Shown here: positions 32,515 to 41,237 of the stretch, one piece after another | Layout of the letters: each line of letters starts with the position of its first letter | Position numbering within the stretch: position 1 is the stretch's first letter | Source of the DNA: Deltaproteobacteria bacterium IMCC39146 | GTDB taxonomy: Bacteria > Desulfobacterota > Desulfuromonadia > Desulfuromonadales > BM103 | Reading direction: 5' to 3' | NCBI GenBank assembly: GCA_030005635.1 | Contig: JARUHP010000004.1 | Location: 1 to 64,000 of the forward strand | DNA length: 64,000 nucleotides | Position numbers and translations under genes: made by a program | Notes under the pieces: generated by a model | Database searches by the model: none | Seen by the model: the letters and a program-made list of their open reading frames with translations, nothing else | What the model was told of the DNA's origin: nothing

Positions 32515-33290
32515 CAACTTGAACCTCCAGGATCTTCAGTATCAGCAGTCCGATAACCGTGACTGAAGTGTTGATGATAAAGTTTCGAAACGGGAAGATC
32601 GTGCGACAACGCCTGACCGACAATAATCATGGCGGTTTTCTTGATCCCGGCATTCTCCACCTTGTTGGCAATATCGGCCAGGCAGCCTTGAATCACCTGC
32701 TCATCAGGCCAACTCGCCCGATACACCACACCGGCTGGGCAGTCCTCCCCATAATAATTTGCCAGTTCAGCAGCGACTTCATCCAGTTTATGAACGGACA
32801 GGAACAGACAAAGAGTCGACTCAGTCCGGGCCAGATGTTCCAGCTCCTGCTTCTCTGGCATTGGCGTTCGTCCCGAGGTCCGGCTAAGAATCACCGTCTG
32901 GGCAATTTCAGGCACCGTCAACTCGGTCTTCAAAGCCGCAGCGGCCGCTTGAAACGAGCTGACGCCTGGGACAACCAGATATTCGATTCCAAGCCGATCA
33001 AGCACGTTCATTTGTTCCCTGATCGCTCCATAGATTGAAGGATCGCCAGTGTGTAAGCGTACGACATCAACCCCCAAATGTTGGGCACGAGCAAAGACCT
33101 CTTCTATCTCCTCCAATGTCATTCCGGCGGAATCGTGCAGTTCACACTCATCTGGGACAAGACCGACAACTTCCGGGCTGACCAGGGAACCGGCATAGAC
33201 GCAGATTCGACAGCCTTCCAGTAAGCGACGGGCCTTGACGGTCAACAAGTCAGGATCACCAGGCCCCGCGCCGACAAAAATCACTTTCAT
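32514..33290 (-). CDS. cbiF: Cobalt-precorrin-4 C11-methyltransferase
   Basis: 258 residues, ATG with GAGGAG upstream. VIFVGAGPGDPDLLTVKARR, RLHTGDPSIYGAIREQM, VVPGVSSFQAAAAALKTELT and TLCLFLSVHKLDE identify CbiF/CobM. It adds the C11 methyl from SAM. It follows the second cbiL by 52 bases, the widest gap in this half of the operon. Confidence 0.95.
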   Translation of the reverse strand: MKVIFVGAGPGDPDLLTVKARRLLEGCRICVYAGSLVSPEVVGLVPDECELHDSAGMTLEEIEEVFARAQHLGVDVVRLHTGDPSIYGAIREQMNVLDRLGIEYLVVPGVSSFQAAAAALKTELTVPEIAQTVILSRTSGRTPMPEKQELEHLARTESTLCLFLSVHKLDEVAAELANYYGEDCPAGVVYRASWPDEQVIQGCLADIANKVENAGIKKTAMIIVGQALSHDLPVSKLYHQHFSHGYRTADTEDPGGSS

Positions 33291-33342
33291 TGATTAACAC
33301 TCCTCAAATTAAACAAAAATGAACCTGAATAGACATTTCCAG

Positions 33343-34083
33343 CTACTCACCAGCGGTCTGCACAATAATCACCGCCAGGTTTCCGGTTGTTTCATCTGCG
33401 TCGCGCAAGTGGTTCAGATCCAGCTCTACCCGTTGATCAGGCAACCCTGCGCGAGAGACAAAGACACTTCTGTCCAGAACGTTAAGCTGTTCAAGCAGGG
33501 CAACAATCTCTCTTAGGCGAGAACCGATCTTCATCAAAACCACACCAGCACCACTCGTAATAGCTGACTCGATCCTTACCAAATTATTGGCAACTGGAAT
33601 CACATGCAGTGACTGTTGCCCTTCCCCCAATGGTGTATTGGTCAAGGCAGCAACCAAACTGAAGGCGCTGACACCGGGGACCGTCTCTATCCTGGCGGCA
33701 TCGAACTCCTTACGTAGCGCCCGTACCAGGTAAATATAGGTCGAATAAAGTAAGGCATCTCCGAGAGTGACAAAGGCCACATCCTGGCCAGCCTGTAATT
33801 TCGTGGCAATCTCCACAGCGGTTTGCTGCCAGTGCTGACACCGACTGGTACTGTCCGACGCCAGAGAAAATGTCACTTCTTTTATCTCACACTCTGAACC
33901 GGCATAATCGTGCACCACCTCACTGACGTAATCCTGAGTGCTTAAATGCGACATCGGTACATAGATACAATCACTCGAACTCAATACACGGATCGCCTTA
34001 AGGGTTAAAAGCTCCGGATCACCGGGGCCAACCCCGATACCGTAGAATGTTCCGAGCTTCGTTTCTTGTGGTCGATTCGTCAC
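33343..34083 (-). CDS. cbiL: Cobalt-precorrin-2 C20-methyltransferase (copy 2)
   Basis: 246 residues, GTG start overlapping the cbiE stop (GTGA). FYGIGVGPGDPELLTLKAIR, DVAFVTLGDALLYSTYIYL and ETVPGVSAFSLVAALTNTPL fit CbiL well, including the conserved TLGDPxxYSTYxYL-like motif (here TLGDALLYSTYIYL, with Ala for Pro). This copy is closer to the family pattern than the one at 35769-36527. It methylates C20 of cobalt-factor II/precorrin-2. Confidence 0.88.
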   Translation of the reverse strand: MTNRPQETKLGTFYGIGVGPGDPELLTLKAIRVLSSSDCIYVPMSHLSTQDYVSEVVHDYAGSECEIKEVTFSLASDSTSRCQHWQQTAVEIATKLQAGQDVAFVTLGDALLYSTYIYLVRALRKEFDAARIETVPGVSAFSLVAALTNTPLGEGQQSLHVIPVANNLVRIESAITSGAGVVLMKIGSRLREIVALLEQLNVLDRSVFVSRAGLPDQRVELDLNHLRDADETTGNLAVIIVQTAGE

Positions 34084-34718
34084 GACATCTCCTTACGAGC
34101 AACCAGTATGATAATCGTTCGCGAAGCCAGTTCTGCCTGCGCCAAACCGCTCGCATCGTATGGTGTGACGCGTTCCTCATCCCAGGTCAGGTTTTCGCAG
34201 GCAAATGCACGATAGGCGCTTCCGAGTTGTTCGAGTAGATCAGCAGCCCAGCGTGTTGCTTGCGCTGTACCAGCAAGAATAGCGATTTTCCCATACCCTT
34301 GCAGAGCGTTAACTGACTCCTCCGGTTGACGCCCATGAGCACTGACCACCTTTAAATCATGCCAATCCAAACCAAGGCGGGCACAGGCAACCTGTACCGA
34401 GCTAATGCCCGGAATCAACCGACACTGCTGAGCACCGAAATGTTCCTGGATTGTACGCGCCAAGCTGAAAAGCCCGGTGTCGCCGGAGACCAGCACAACA
34501 ACCCTCTGTTTCTGCTCCGACTCGATACGGGCCAAAACCGCCGGGATGTCTGCACCGACCGGAACACAGGTAGCAGCCGTTGCGGGGAACAAATCGAGTA
34601 GATGCTTGGCGCCCACCAGAACTTCTGCACAGGCAACAGCATGCCGCACAGCATCAGATAAATAGTCAGGGTGACCGGGGCCGCACCCCACAACAATTAT
34701 TTGCGCACGATCCGTCAT
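34080..34718 (-). CDS. cbiE: Cobalt-precorrin-7 C5-methyltransferase subunit CbiE
   Basis: 212 residues from the ATG at 34718, which overlaps the cbiD stop (ATGA) and has GGAG upstream. IIVVGCGPGHPDYLSDAVRH, VVVLVSGDTGLFSLARTI, RLIPGISSVQVACARLGLDW and VVSAHGR are CbiE motifs. Its usual partner CbiT (C15 methylation and C12 decarboxylation) is neither fused here nor encoded elsewhere in the window. Confidence 0.92.
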   Translation of the reverse strand: MTDRAQIIVVGCGPGHPDYLSDAVRHAVACAEVLVGAKHLLDLFPATAATCVPVGADIPAVLARIESEQKQRVVVLVSGDTGLFSLARTIQEHFGAQQCRLIPGISSVQVACARLGLDWHDLKVVSAHGRQPEESVNALQGYGKIAILAGTAQATRWAADLLEQLGSAYRAFACENLTWDEERVTPYDASGLAQAELASRTIIILVARKEMS

Positions 34719-35764
34719 TGCCAGCACTCCAAGGAACCATGGCTACCGAGCAATTCCCCCTTGAGGTTAATCAGCATAACAGCCGATTGCCAACCTGGGT
34801 TAAAAGCCGCCTTGATTGCAGTGTTGATCTCTTTTGCCAACACGTCTGCAACCACGCGACGTTCAGTTTGTTCAAGTCCATGCATAAAAAAGCCCTCCAC
34901 GGTATTTTGCGGAGCAAACGATCTCTTCAGCATTGCGGAAGCCAGCCCGGCAACATAATCCAAAGCACTATCGGAATGCGCCGAGTGTGTCTGCCACTGC
35001 TGCATGGCCAGCTTGCCCAACTTACCAGGATGTCCGATCAGCAACAATTTCTCGAAACTGTAATCGAGAGACTTCTCAAGCACGAACCCCCACTCGTTGC
35101 TGACTTCGACAAGTTGTTGCTCGGCAAGCTTGAAATAACGGCTGGCGGCCTGACGACCTATATTGCCAGGCGTCATTACCGGGGCACGGGTCCCGGAAGC
35201 AGCACATATATCCAGTGCGCATTTCAGAGAGTCGCGCAAGGCTTCAGAGCTAAAAGGTCGAACACGCCCGCTGGTGCCAAGAATCGAAATGCCCCCCTTT
35301 ATACCCAACTTCGGATTAAACGTTTTTTGGGCAAGTTCCTCTCCACATTCAACCGAAACGGTCACATCCAGCCCCTGCCCTGTCACCTCACGTAAAGCCG
35401 ATGCGATCATTTTTCGTGGGACCGGATTGATAGCTGCTTCACCGACCTCAAGGGCCAATCCCGGCAAACTGACAACGCCAACGCCTTTACCGGCGTAAAA
35501 ACGGATCTCTTCATCCTCTCTCTTCTTAACCAGCACCTCTATGCGGGCGCCGTGGGTCACATCAGGGTCATTACCGGCATCCTTGACAACAACTGCCGCA
35601 GCCCCATTCGATGTATAGCGCTGCTCTATCAGCGGCCAATGCAAACGGTCACCATCCGGCAAGGGGATATCCACGTCGCTCACCTGCTCAGCATTAAACA
35701 GTAACTGTGCTGCCCCCTTGGCAGCTAACGCTGCACAGCTACCAGTGCTGATCCCCTGTTTCAT
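34715..35764 (-). CDS. cbiD: Cobalt-precorrin-5B C1-methyltransferase
   Basis: 349 residues. Begins KQGISTGSCAALAAKGAAQL, with DAGNDPDVTHGARIEVLV, GIKGGISILGTSGRVRPFSS and LLIGHPGKLGKLA, all CbiD signatures. It is unrelated to the other methylases of the pathway and is specific to the anaerobic route. The ATG lies four bases behind the cbiL copy 1 stop. Confidence 0.96.
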   Translation of the reverse strand: MKQGISTGSCAALAAKGAAQLLFNAEQVSDVDIPLPDGDRLHWPLIEQRYTSNGAAAVVVKDAGNDPDVTHGARIEVLVKKREDEEIRFYAGKGVGVVSLPGLALEVGEAAINPVPRKMIASALREVTGQGLDVTVSVECGEELAQKTFNPKLGIKGGISILGTSGRVRPFSSEALRDSLKCALDICAASGTRAPVMTPGNIGRQAASRYFKLAEQQLVEVSNEWGFVLEKSLDYSFEKLLLIGHPGKLGKLAMQQWQTHSAHSDSALDYVAGLASAMLKRSFAPQNTVEGFFMHGLEQTERRVVADVLAKEINTAIKAAFNPGWQSAVMLINLKGELLGSHGSLECWQ

Positions 35765-35768
35765 TATC

Positions 35769-36527
35769 TTATCCTTCCGACCAGGGACGACTGCCTGTCC
35801 TGACGATCATCGTGGTCATGTAACCCAGCGGTTTGACCTGCCAACGGCTCAGATCTGCAATTTGCAGCTCATGTTCACCCTGTTCGCCACAACTGACCAA
35901 ACTGGCCCGGCTGAGAAGATTACGACGACCAAGCAGCTCCACGAGCGGTTGGATACAGCCCCCAGCCTTATACAGTACCAATGTTTCACACTGTTCAAGC
36001 GCTTGTTCCACAGCCACCAGGTCCGTTGCCGACATCAACATCATGCGGTCCTCCTGAAGTGTGAGTGCATCACCAAAACGACTTGCAGTCGTCTGGAAGG
36101 CGCTGATTCCTGGAACCACGTGAATATTATCGGCCGACATTCTTTCGCTCAGACTTTGCAGCAGGTATGAACTGGTGGCGAAAATCAAAGGGTCACCCAA
36201 GGTGACCTGGACAACAGATTCACCAGAGTTGCAGCGTAGCACCACATCGTCGGCCAACTGTTGCCAACGCTCTTGAGTCTTTTGCCGGTTTCGCTCCATC
36301 GGATAGTTATGAACGATGATTTCCTGTTGGTTGAGAAATGGGCGTACAGCTTCCAAAGCAATGCTTTTGGCAGAGCCTTTGGCCTGAGGGGAAATCACCG
36401 TGTCGCAATTCTCGACCAGACTCGCAGCCCTCAATGTCAGCAAATCGGGAGAACCGGGGCCTATGCCGACTGCATAAAAATGTCCGGGCTGAGGTTTTAT
36501 CGATATTAAAGAAGTTCTGTTATTCAT
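35769..36527 (-). CDS. Precorrin-2 C20-methyltransferase paralogue (CbiL copy 1)
   Basis: 252 residues. A tetrapyrrole methylase of the CbiL/CobI group: FYAVGIGPGSPDLLTLRAAS, VVQVTLGDPLIFATSSYLLQ, HVVPGISAFQTTASRFGDAL. It differs from the copy at 33343 at many positions, for instance FATSSYLL instead of YSTYIYL, so it may have another or an additional methylation step. No other methylase of the pathway is in duplicate. Sits between the membrane protein gene and cbiD with gaps of 16 and 4 bases. Confidence 0.8.
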   Translation of the reverse strand: MNNRTSLISIKPQPGHFYAVGIGPGSPDLLTLRAASLVENCDTVISPQAKGSAKSIALEAVRPFLNQQEIIVHNYPMERNRQKTQERWQQLADDVVLRCNSGESVVQVTLGDPLIFATSSYLLQSLSERMSADNIHVVPGISAFQTTASRFGDALTLQEDRMMLMSATDLVAVEQALEQCETLVLYKAGGCIQPLVELLGRRNLLSRASLVSCGEQGEHELQIADLSRWQVKPLGYMTTMIVRTGSRPWSEG

Positions 36528-36543
36528 AGTGTCCTCAACTGGA

Positions 36544-37755
36544 TCAAAGCCAGTACAGCATCAGTACACAGGTACATAGGAAAAGAAAAAACATGCGAAA
36601 AACTTGCGCGCTGACAGCCATAATCATCCCTGGTCGGGCACCGAGTACAGCCACATAGGTTGGCAGCGCATGTCGCAGAGTCCGTACCGGAGCCGTGACC
36701 ATCGATCCGAACAGAATTATAATTACGGCTTGATGAGTCGTAATCGCACCAGCATCAATAAAGTTCGCAGCCGCAATGGCGCCGTTGTAAAGACTTAAAG
36801 CCTGCGCCGGGATGACCATCAACGATTCCGGCGGCAAAAAGTCGAAGGTAAATAATTGTGGCATTGTCGCAGCCAGCCATTTAAACGCGCCGTAATATTC
36901 AAGCGTCGCCATGGCGGCAAAGGTCGGAACCAGGTAGAACAGCAAGCGCTGCAAAGTCTTTTTCGAACGTTTCCACACCGTTTGCCAAAACGCGCCCTGC
37001 TTACGCCGACTTGTTCGTACTTCCGTTATCTGCTCACTGACCCGCAAGCCCTCGCCAATACCAAAACGACGAAAGACCAAGCGACTAAGCAGCAGTGTTA
37101 AGATGATCTGTATCGCAATCGCAGAAAAGCGCACTCCGAACAGCGCTATGGTCGCTTCCCAGCCGAAAGCCACTCCAATCGGCACTACAAAGGTGGGCAG
37201 ATGGGCAAACAGCGACAACGCCGAGACGACATAAACCGCAGTGTACAGCTCGCGATTGCAGATTTGGCCGCTATCGCGTTGCGACACCAACATACTGTTG
37301 GCCACCGCGCCCGACTGGAAGGCCATCAAAAATGCAGGTCCTGCATGGTGCGACAGTTTACCCAGCCCAGTGATCGGCATCGCCACCCAGGAGAGCATTT
37401 TGACGCAACCGGAGACTTCCAGAATCTGACCGATAAGGACGCCGATACTGATCACCACCATCAACTCGAAAAGCAAAAAACCCTTGCGCGGCCAGAAAGG
37501 CAAACGCCGCTTCCAGGAGCGGTAGCTGTCTCCGTCGCTGCCTTTGCGCCGTTCTTCCGCCAAAGTTTTGCCTGTTTCTCCTTCAGGCCTGACCCTCTTG
37601 ACACGTGATGACTTATCCGCTTTGTTAGCGTCCGATGTTGAAGATGCAACTTTCAATTGTTCAGTGTCGGCAGACGTTCCCAAGGAATCTTTTGCAACGC
37701 AGTTACCAGTCCACATGACCAGGCTCAGCAAAACGATGCTAATGCTCAGCCGCAT
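36544..37755 (-). CDS. Membrane protein with nucleoside-recognition (GATE) domains, cobalamin-operon member
   Basis: 403 residues: a signal-peptide-like N-terminus (MRLSISIVLLSLVMWTGNCV), a polar charged linker to residue 85, then about seven transmembrane helices with two Gate-like halves (GPAFLMAFQSGAVANSMLV; GAITTHQAVIIILFGSMVTA) as in SpmA/SpmB and nucleoside-recognition proteins. One base behind cbiK and within the riboswitch-controlled operon, so a part in uptake of cobalt or a pathway intermediate is plausible, perhaps together with the exported CbiK. That is inference; the family has no settled function. Confidence 0.7.
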   Translation of the reverse strand: MRLSISIVLLSLVMWTGNCVAKDSLGTSADTEQLKVASSTSDANKADKSSRVKRVRPEGETGKTLAEERRKGSDGDSYRSWKRRLPFWPRKGFLLFELMVVISIGVLIGQILEVSGCVKMLSWVAMPITGLGKLSHHAGPAFLMAFQSGAVANSMLVSQRDSGQICNRELYTAVYVVSALSLFAHLPTFVVPIGVAFGWEATIALFGVRFSAIAIQIILTLLLSRLVFRRFGIGEGLRVSEQITEVRTSRRKQGAFWQTVWKRSKKTLQRLLFYLVPTFAAMATLEYYGAFKWLAATMPQLFTFDFLPPESLMVIPAQALSLYNGAIAAANFIDAGAITTHQAVIIILFGSMVTAPVRTLRHALPTYVAVLGARPGMIMAVSAQVFRMFFLFLCTCVLMLYWL

Positions 37756-37756
37756 A

Positions 37757-38605
37757 TCAGAGGGAACCCTTGTTTTTGGTTACTTCAGCCAATGCCTGAT
37801 CAAGGTGGTCAAAATAAATATCGAGAATTTTGCTGTTCCATCCAAGCGACGGTGAAGCCATAGCCTGCGGCGCGGCAATAATGTTTTTCCAGCTATCTTC
37901 TTCCTCACCCAGCACATCGTTGAGAATGTGATCTCCAGCTACAATCATCAGCGGGACAAAATTGACCAACTGCGGCTGCATCTGTTTGATTTTCTGCAAT
38001 GGCTCAAGCCCAGGGCTGCCTTCAACACTGGCTACAACCAGGTGCGAATACTCCGCTTCTATACGCGCGGCGAAGGCTTCTATTCTCTGATTGAACTGCG
38101 GATACTTGTCGTTGCCATGAGCGGCAACAACCGTCACCTGAGTCGGTTCTATCTGCTCACGCAAAGCCTCAACCACACGCTCGATATCCTGGTCAGTGGT
38201 CAGCAGCGCATCGCCGTATGCAACCTGCAAACCGCTGGTATCGGCAGCCAGAACGCTACGGTACTCCTGACCGGGAGCAATGTGCAGGCTCTGAAACGCC
38301 ACGTGGCTAATCCCTTCTTGGCGCAGTTGCGCGATCACCTCATCCACATTATGCGTGACTATGCCCTGCCGTTTCAGCTTGTCGATAATAAACTGCGAGG
38401 TAAAGGCCCAGCGCAATTGGTGCTGCGGGTAGTGCTGACGCACCTGCTGGTCAATATGATCGAACACCTTGCGCGCCTGCGCAACCGAGGTGCCGAAAGC
38501 GACTAGAACAATGGCTGGTTTCTGTGATGCAACAGCCGGAGTTGATTGAGCTGACAATGTCATAAAAATCACCTGAATAAGTATGAGAACGAAAAAGCGG
38601 TACAT
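37757..38605 (-). CDS. cbiK: Sirohydrochlorin cobaltochelatase, exported CbiK type
   Basis: 282 residues. It starts with a clear signal peptide (MYRFFVLILIQVIFMTLSAQ then STPAVASQ), followed by the CbiK fold: AIVLVAFGTSVAQARKVFDH, HVAFQSLHIAPGQEYR, the metal-binding His in VVAAHGNDKYPQ and the second His in MIVAGDHILNDVLG. It inserts cobalt into sirohydrochlorin. A periplasmic CbiK variant is known from Desulfovibrio (CbiK-P). No second, cytoplasmic chelatase is visible in this window, so either this one also acts inside or another is encoded elsewhere. Confidence 0.9.
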   Translation of the reverse strand: MYRFFVLILIQVIFMTLSAQSTPAVASQKPAIVLVAFGTSVAQARKVFDHIDQQVRQHYPQHQLRWAFTSQFIIDKLKRQGIVTHNVDEVIAQLRQEGISHVAFQSLHIAPGQEYRSVLAADTSGLQVAYGDALLTTDQDIERVVEALREQIEPTQVTVVAAHGNDKYPQFNQRIEAFAARIEAEYSHLVVASVEGSPGLEPLQKIKQMQPQLVNFVPLMIVAGDHILNDVLGEEEDSWKNIIAAPQAMASPSLGWNSKILDIYFDHLDQALAEVTKNKGSL

Positions 38606-38610
38606 GCCTC

Positions 38611-39294
38611 TCAGCTCTGTTCACATGCGACACTGCACATGGCGTGCAGGCAGGCAACAGCCAGCGGGCTGCCGCCACGGCGACCACTCAGAACCACATG
38701 CGGCAGACCGGTCTTTAATAGTTCCTCTTTACTCTCCAGCACATGAATAAACCCGACCGGCATGCCTATTACCAAGGCCGGTCGGATACCCTCTTCTATC
38801 GCCAGACGATTAATCTCCAGCAGCGCCACCGGCGCATTACCAATCAATACAATACTGTCGTGCAGCATCTCCTTGGCCTTTTGCACTGCAAACAGAGAGC
38901 GCGGCAAGCCCTCTTGTTTCGCTTTGTCTGCCACATCGTCATCTGCAACATGACAGAAGATATCGTCGCGGCGATAAGATGGATTGACTTGTTGCAAGCG
39001 GGCAACTGACAAGCCGGAGCGGATCATGTTGCTATCGGCGTAAATCGATGCGCCTGACTTGAGAGCCTTGGTAGCTGCGGTGAAAGCATCGTCACTGAAA
39101 CAAGTCAGTTCCGCCAAGGCAAAATCCGCTGTGGTGTGAATCAGGCGACGCACCACCTCCCACTGCGCTGGCGACAGTTGATAACTCTCAGCCTCGGCAT
39201 CAATAGCGGCGAAAGAGCGAGCCTCTATCTCAGCACCGCTGACAGGGTTTTCATACAGGTCATATATCAAGGGTCTTTCATCTGTTCTTGTCAT
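38611..39294 (-). CDS. cbiC: Cobalt-precorrin-8 methylmutase
   Basis: 227 residues from the ATG at 39294 (GAGGAA upstream); it overlaps the cbiA end. PISGAEIE-like VSGAEIEARSF, catalytic His in RRLIHTTADF, IYADSNMIRSGLS, ALVIGMPVGFIHVLESKEEL and SGRRGGSPLAVACLHAM are CbiC/CobH hallmarks. It moves the methyl from C11 to C12, giving cobyrinic acid. Confidence 0.96.
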   Translation of the reverse strand: MTRTDERPLIYDLYENPVSGAEIEARSFAAIDAEAESYQLSPAQWEVVRRLIHTTADFALAELTCFSDDAFTAATKALKSGASIYADSNMIRSGLSVARLQQVNPSYRRDDIFCHVADDDVADKAKQEGLPRSLFAVQKAKEMLHDSIVLIGNAPVALLEINRLAIEEGIRPALVIGMPVGFIHVLESKEELLKTGLPHVVLSGRRGGSPLAVACLHAMCSVACEQS

Positions 39295-40711
39295 TGTGTT
39301 CCTCAACCTCTTTCGTCTGCTGTAGATATTCCCTCACTGTTATCATTTTCGCGATCAAAGCATCCAGCGCTTGAGGTTGAGACGCCAAATGTAAATGCGC
39401 GTAGCTGGCAAGAACATTCCCCTTTTGGTAACCTTCGTCCCTGCACTTGCCACTGCGGTTCTGTTTCAATTGATAGGCGGCCTGCCAACCGTCTTTACCG
39501 ATGGGGTCATCGCAAAGCTCCGAGTAGTGGAACTCATGACCACGAAGACAGATACCAACCTCGCCTAAGAGAGTTGGGGACTGTAGTGTGGCTTCGACGT
39601 AACCGAGCGCCTTGCGCTTTTCGAGCATACGTGCCCAACTTGGAATCATTCCGATCAGAGGCCAGCGTTTACCGTCGACTTCCACACCTTGAGAGAGATA
39701 AATCAATCCTCCGCACTCTGCATAAACAGGTTTCCCGCTCCGGCAGTAATCCGCCACCGATCGACTCATCTCATGATTGGTAGAGAGCGCCTCGGCGTAC
39801 ACCTCTGGATAACCACCACCCAGAAAGAGAGCATCGCAGTCCTGAGAGACGGTCTCATCGTCAAGAGGCGAGAAGAAGCAAAGTTGCAACCCTCTTTTTT
39901 CCAAAGCATCGAACAGGTCAGCATAATAAAACTGGAAAGCAGCGTCGCGCGCGACAGCGAGTCGAAGGCCTTTCCCTGTAACAGGTACCGCCTGCCCCAA
40001 GGCGTCCTCACTTTCTCCTGCTACAGCAGCCTGGGCCAGTACACCATCCACATCGAAGCCAACTTGTGCAACGGTGCATAAACGCTCAATCAACGACTCG
40101 CTCCAAGCAGTCTCCTCGACCGACACCAATCCCAAGTGACGACTCGACAAGGCAGGAAAATCATTGCGTTTGAACACCCCAAGCAATGGCGGCAATGCAG
40201 CGCCCTCCAGAGCCTGCCTCAACCACTGCCCGTGGCTGTCTGAACCGCACATGTTGGCTATCACTCCACCGACTATGACCTCCGGGTCGAAACTGGCAAA
40301 GCCATGAACGATGGCAGCTATACTGCGTGCCATTCCATGCGCATTGACCACAAGAAGAACAGGAGCGTTCAGCCAACTCGCAATCTCAGCCGTACTCCCC
40401 TGTCGACTCTCTGCACTGCTGCCGTCAAAGAGTCCCATCACACCCTCAACGATAGCAATATCCGCACCGGAGCAAGCATCGTAAAAAAGCTGCCGACAGT
40501 AATCTTCACTGGCCATCCAGCCATCCAGGTTGTAACAAGGACGTTCTGACAGGCGCGCCAAATGTCCTGGGTCGAGATAATCCGGACCGACCTTGAAAGT
40601 CTGCACCTGCAACCCGCGTTGACGCAGTGCGGCAACCAATGCCAGGGTTACGGAGGATTTTCCAACGCCACTTTGTGAACCTGCGATAACCAGGCGAGGG
40701 ATCTCTCTCAA
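39278..40711 (-). CDS. cbiA: Cobyrinate a,c-diamide synthase
   Basis: 477 residues. P-loop GSQSGVGKSSVTLALVAAL at residues 12-30, VEGVMGLFDG, and a C-terminal class I glutamine amidotransferase domain with nucleophile Cys in YAECGGLIYLSQGV and GHEFHYSEL. It amidates carboxylates a and c using glutamine and ATP. The start overlaps the cobO stop (ATGA). Confidence 0.96.
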   Translation of the reverse strand: MREIPRLVIAGSQSGVGKSSVTLALVAALRQRGLQVQTFKVGPDYLDPGHLARLSERPCYNLDGWMASEDYCRQLFYDACSGADIAIVEGVMGLFDGSSAESRQGSTAEIASWLNAPVLLVVNAHGMARSIAAIVHGFASFDPEVIVGGVIANMCGSDSHGQWLRQALEGAALPPLLGVFKRNDFPALSSRHLGLVSVEETAWSESLIERLCTVAQVGFDVDGVLAQAAVAGESEDALGQAVPVTGKGLRLAVARDAAFQFYYADLFDALEKRGLQLCFFSPLDDETVSQDCDALFLGGGYPEVYAEALSTNHEMSRSVADYCRSGKPVYAECGGLIYLSQGVEVDGKRWPLIGMIPSWARMLEKRKALGYVEATLQSPTLLGEVGICLRGHEFHYSELCDDPIGKDGWQAAYQLKQNRSGKCRDEGYQKGNVLASYAHLHLASQPQALDALIAKMITVREYLQQTKEVEEHNDKNR

Positions 40712-41232
40712 AACTCTACCCCTTTCCGGGCGGGAATACCCTGGGCCATGGCGTGCTTACAAGAGTTGATTTCGCTGACGGTGTCCGCTAGATCAATCAT
40801 GCCTTCTGTTGCGCCACGACCGGTCAGAACAATATTCAATGGAGCGCTCTCTGCAAGTGTTTTGAGAACGACATCCTCATCCAGCAAACTTTTTGCGACG
40901 GCACTGCATAATTCGTCGAGGATAACGAGGTCGTAGTTTTCTGAATTCAAGGCTTCGCTGGCCAAAACCAAGCCATTTTGTGCCGCCAGTCGATGCTCGG
41001 CGTAATCTTGATGATCAGGAGCTGGGACAAAGCCACGGCCCGTCTGGATCACCTGAATACCAAGTTTCTTCAAACCGGTAATTTCGCCAACACTCTCATC
41101 CTGTTTAAGAAACTGAATAACCAGAACCCGTTGTTGATGACCGACCGCTCGCACAGCCATGCCAAAGGCTGCTGTGGATTTGCCCTTGCCGTCGCCGGTG
41201 AAGATCAGGAGATTTTTCAAGTTCTCACTCAT
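40708..41232 (-). CDS. cobO: Cob(I)yrinic acid a,c-diamide adenosyltransferase
   Basis: 174 residues from the ATG at 41232; a longer in-frame extension to 41343 would run through cbiB and lacks a ribosome site. LLIFTGDGKGKSTAAFGMAV is the BtuR/CobO P-loop, RVLVIQFLKQ and LVILDELCSAVAKSLL follow, and NIVLTGRGA is near the end. It attaches the 5'-deoxyadenosyl ligand to cobalt. Confidence 0.96.
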   Translation of the reverse strand: MSENLKNLLIFTGDGKGKSTAAFGMAVRAVGHQQRVLVIQFLKQDESVGEITGLKKLGIQVIQTGRGFVPAPDHQDYAEHRLAAQNGLVLASEALNSENYDLVILDELCSAVAKSLLDEDVVLKTLAESAPLNIVLTGRGATEGMIDLADTVSEINSCKHAMAQGIPARKGVEF

Positions 41233-41237
41233 GACTC

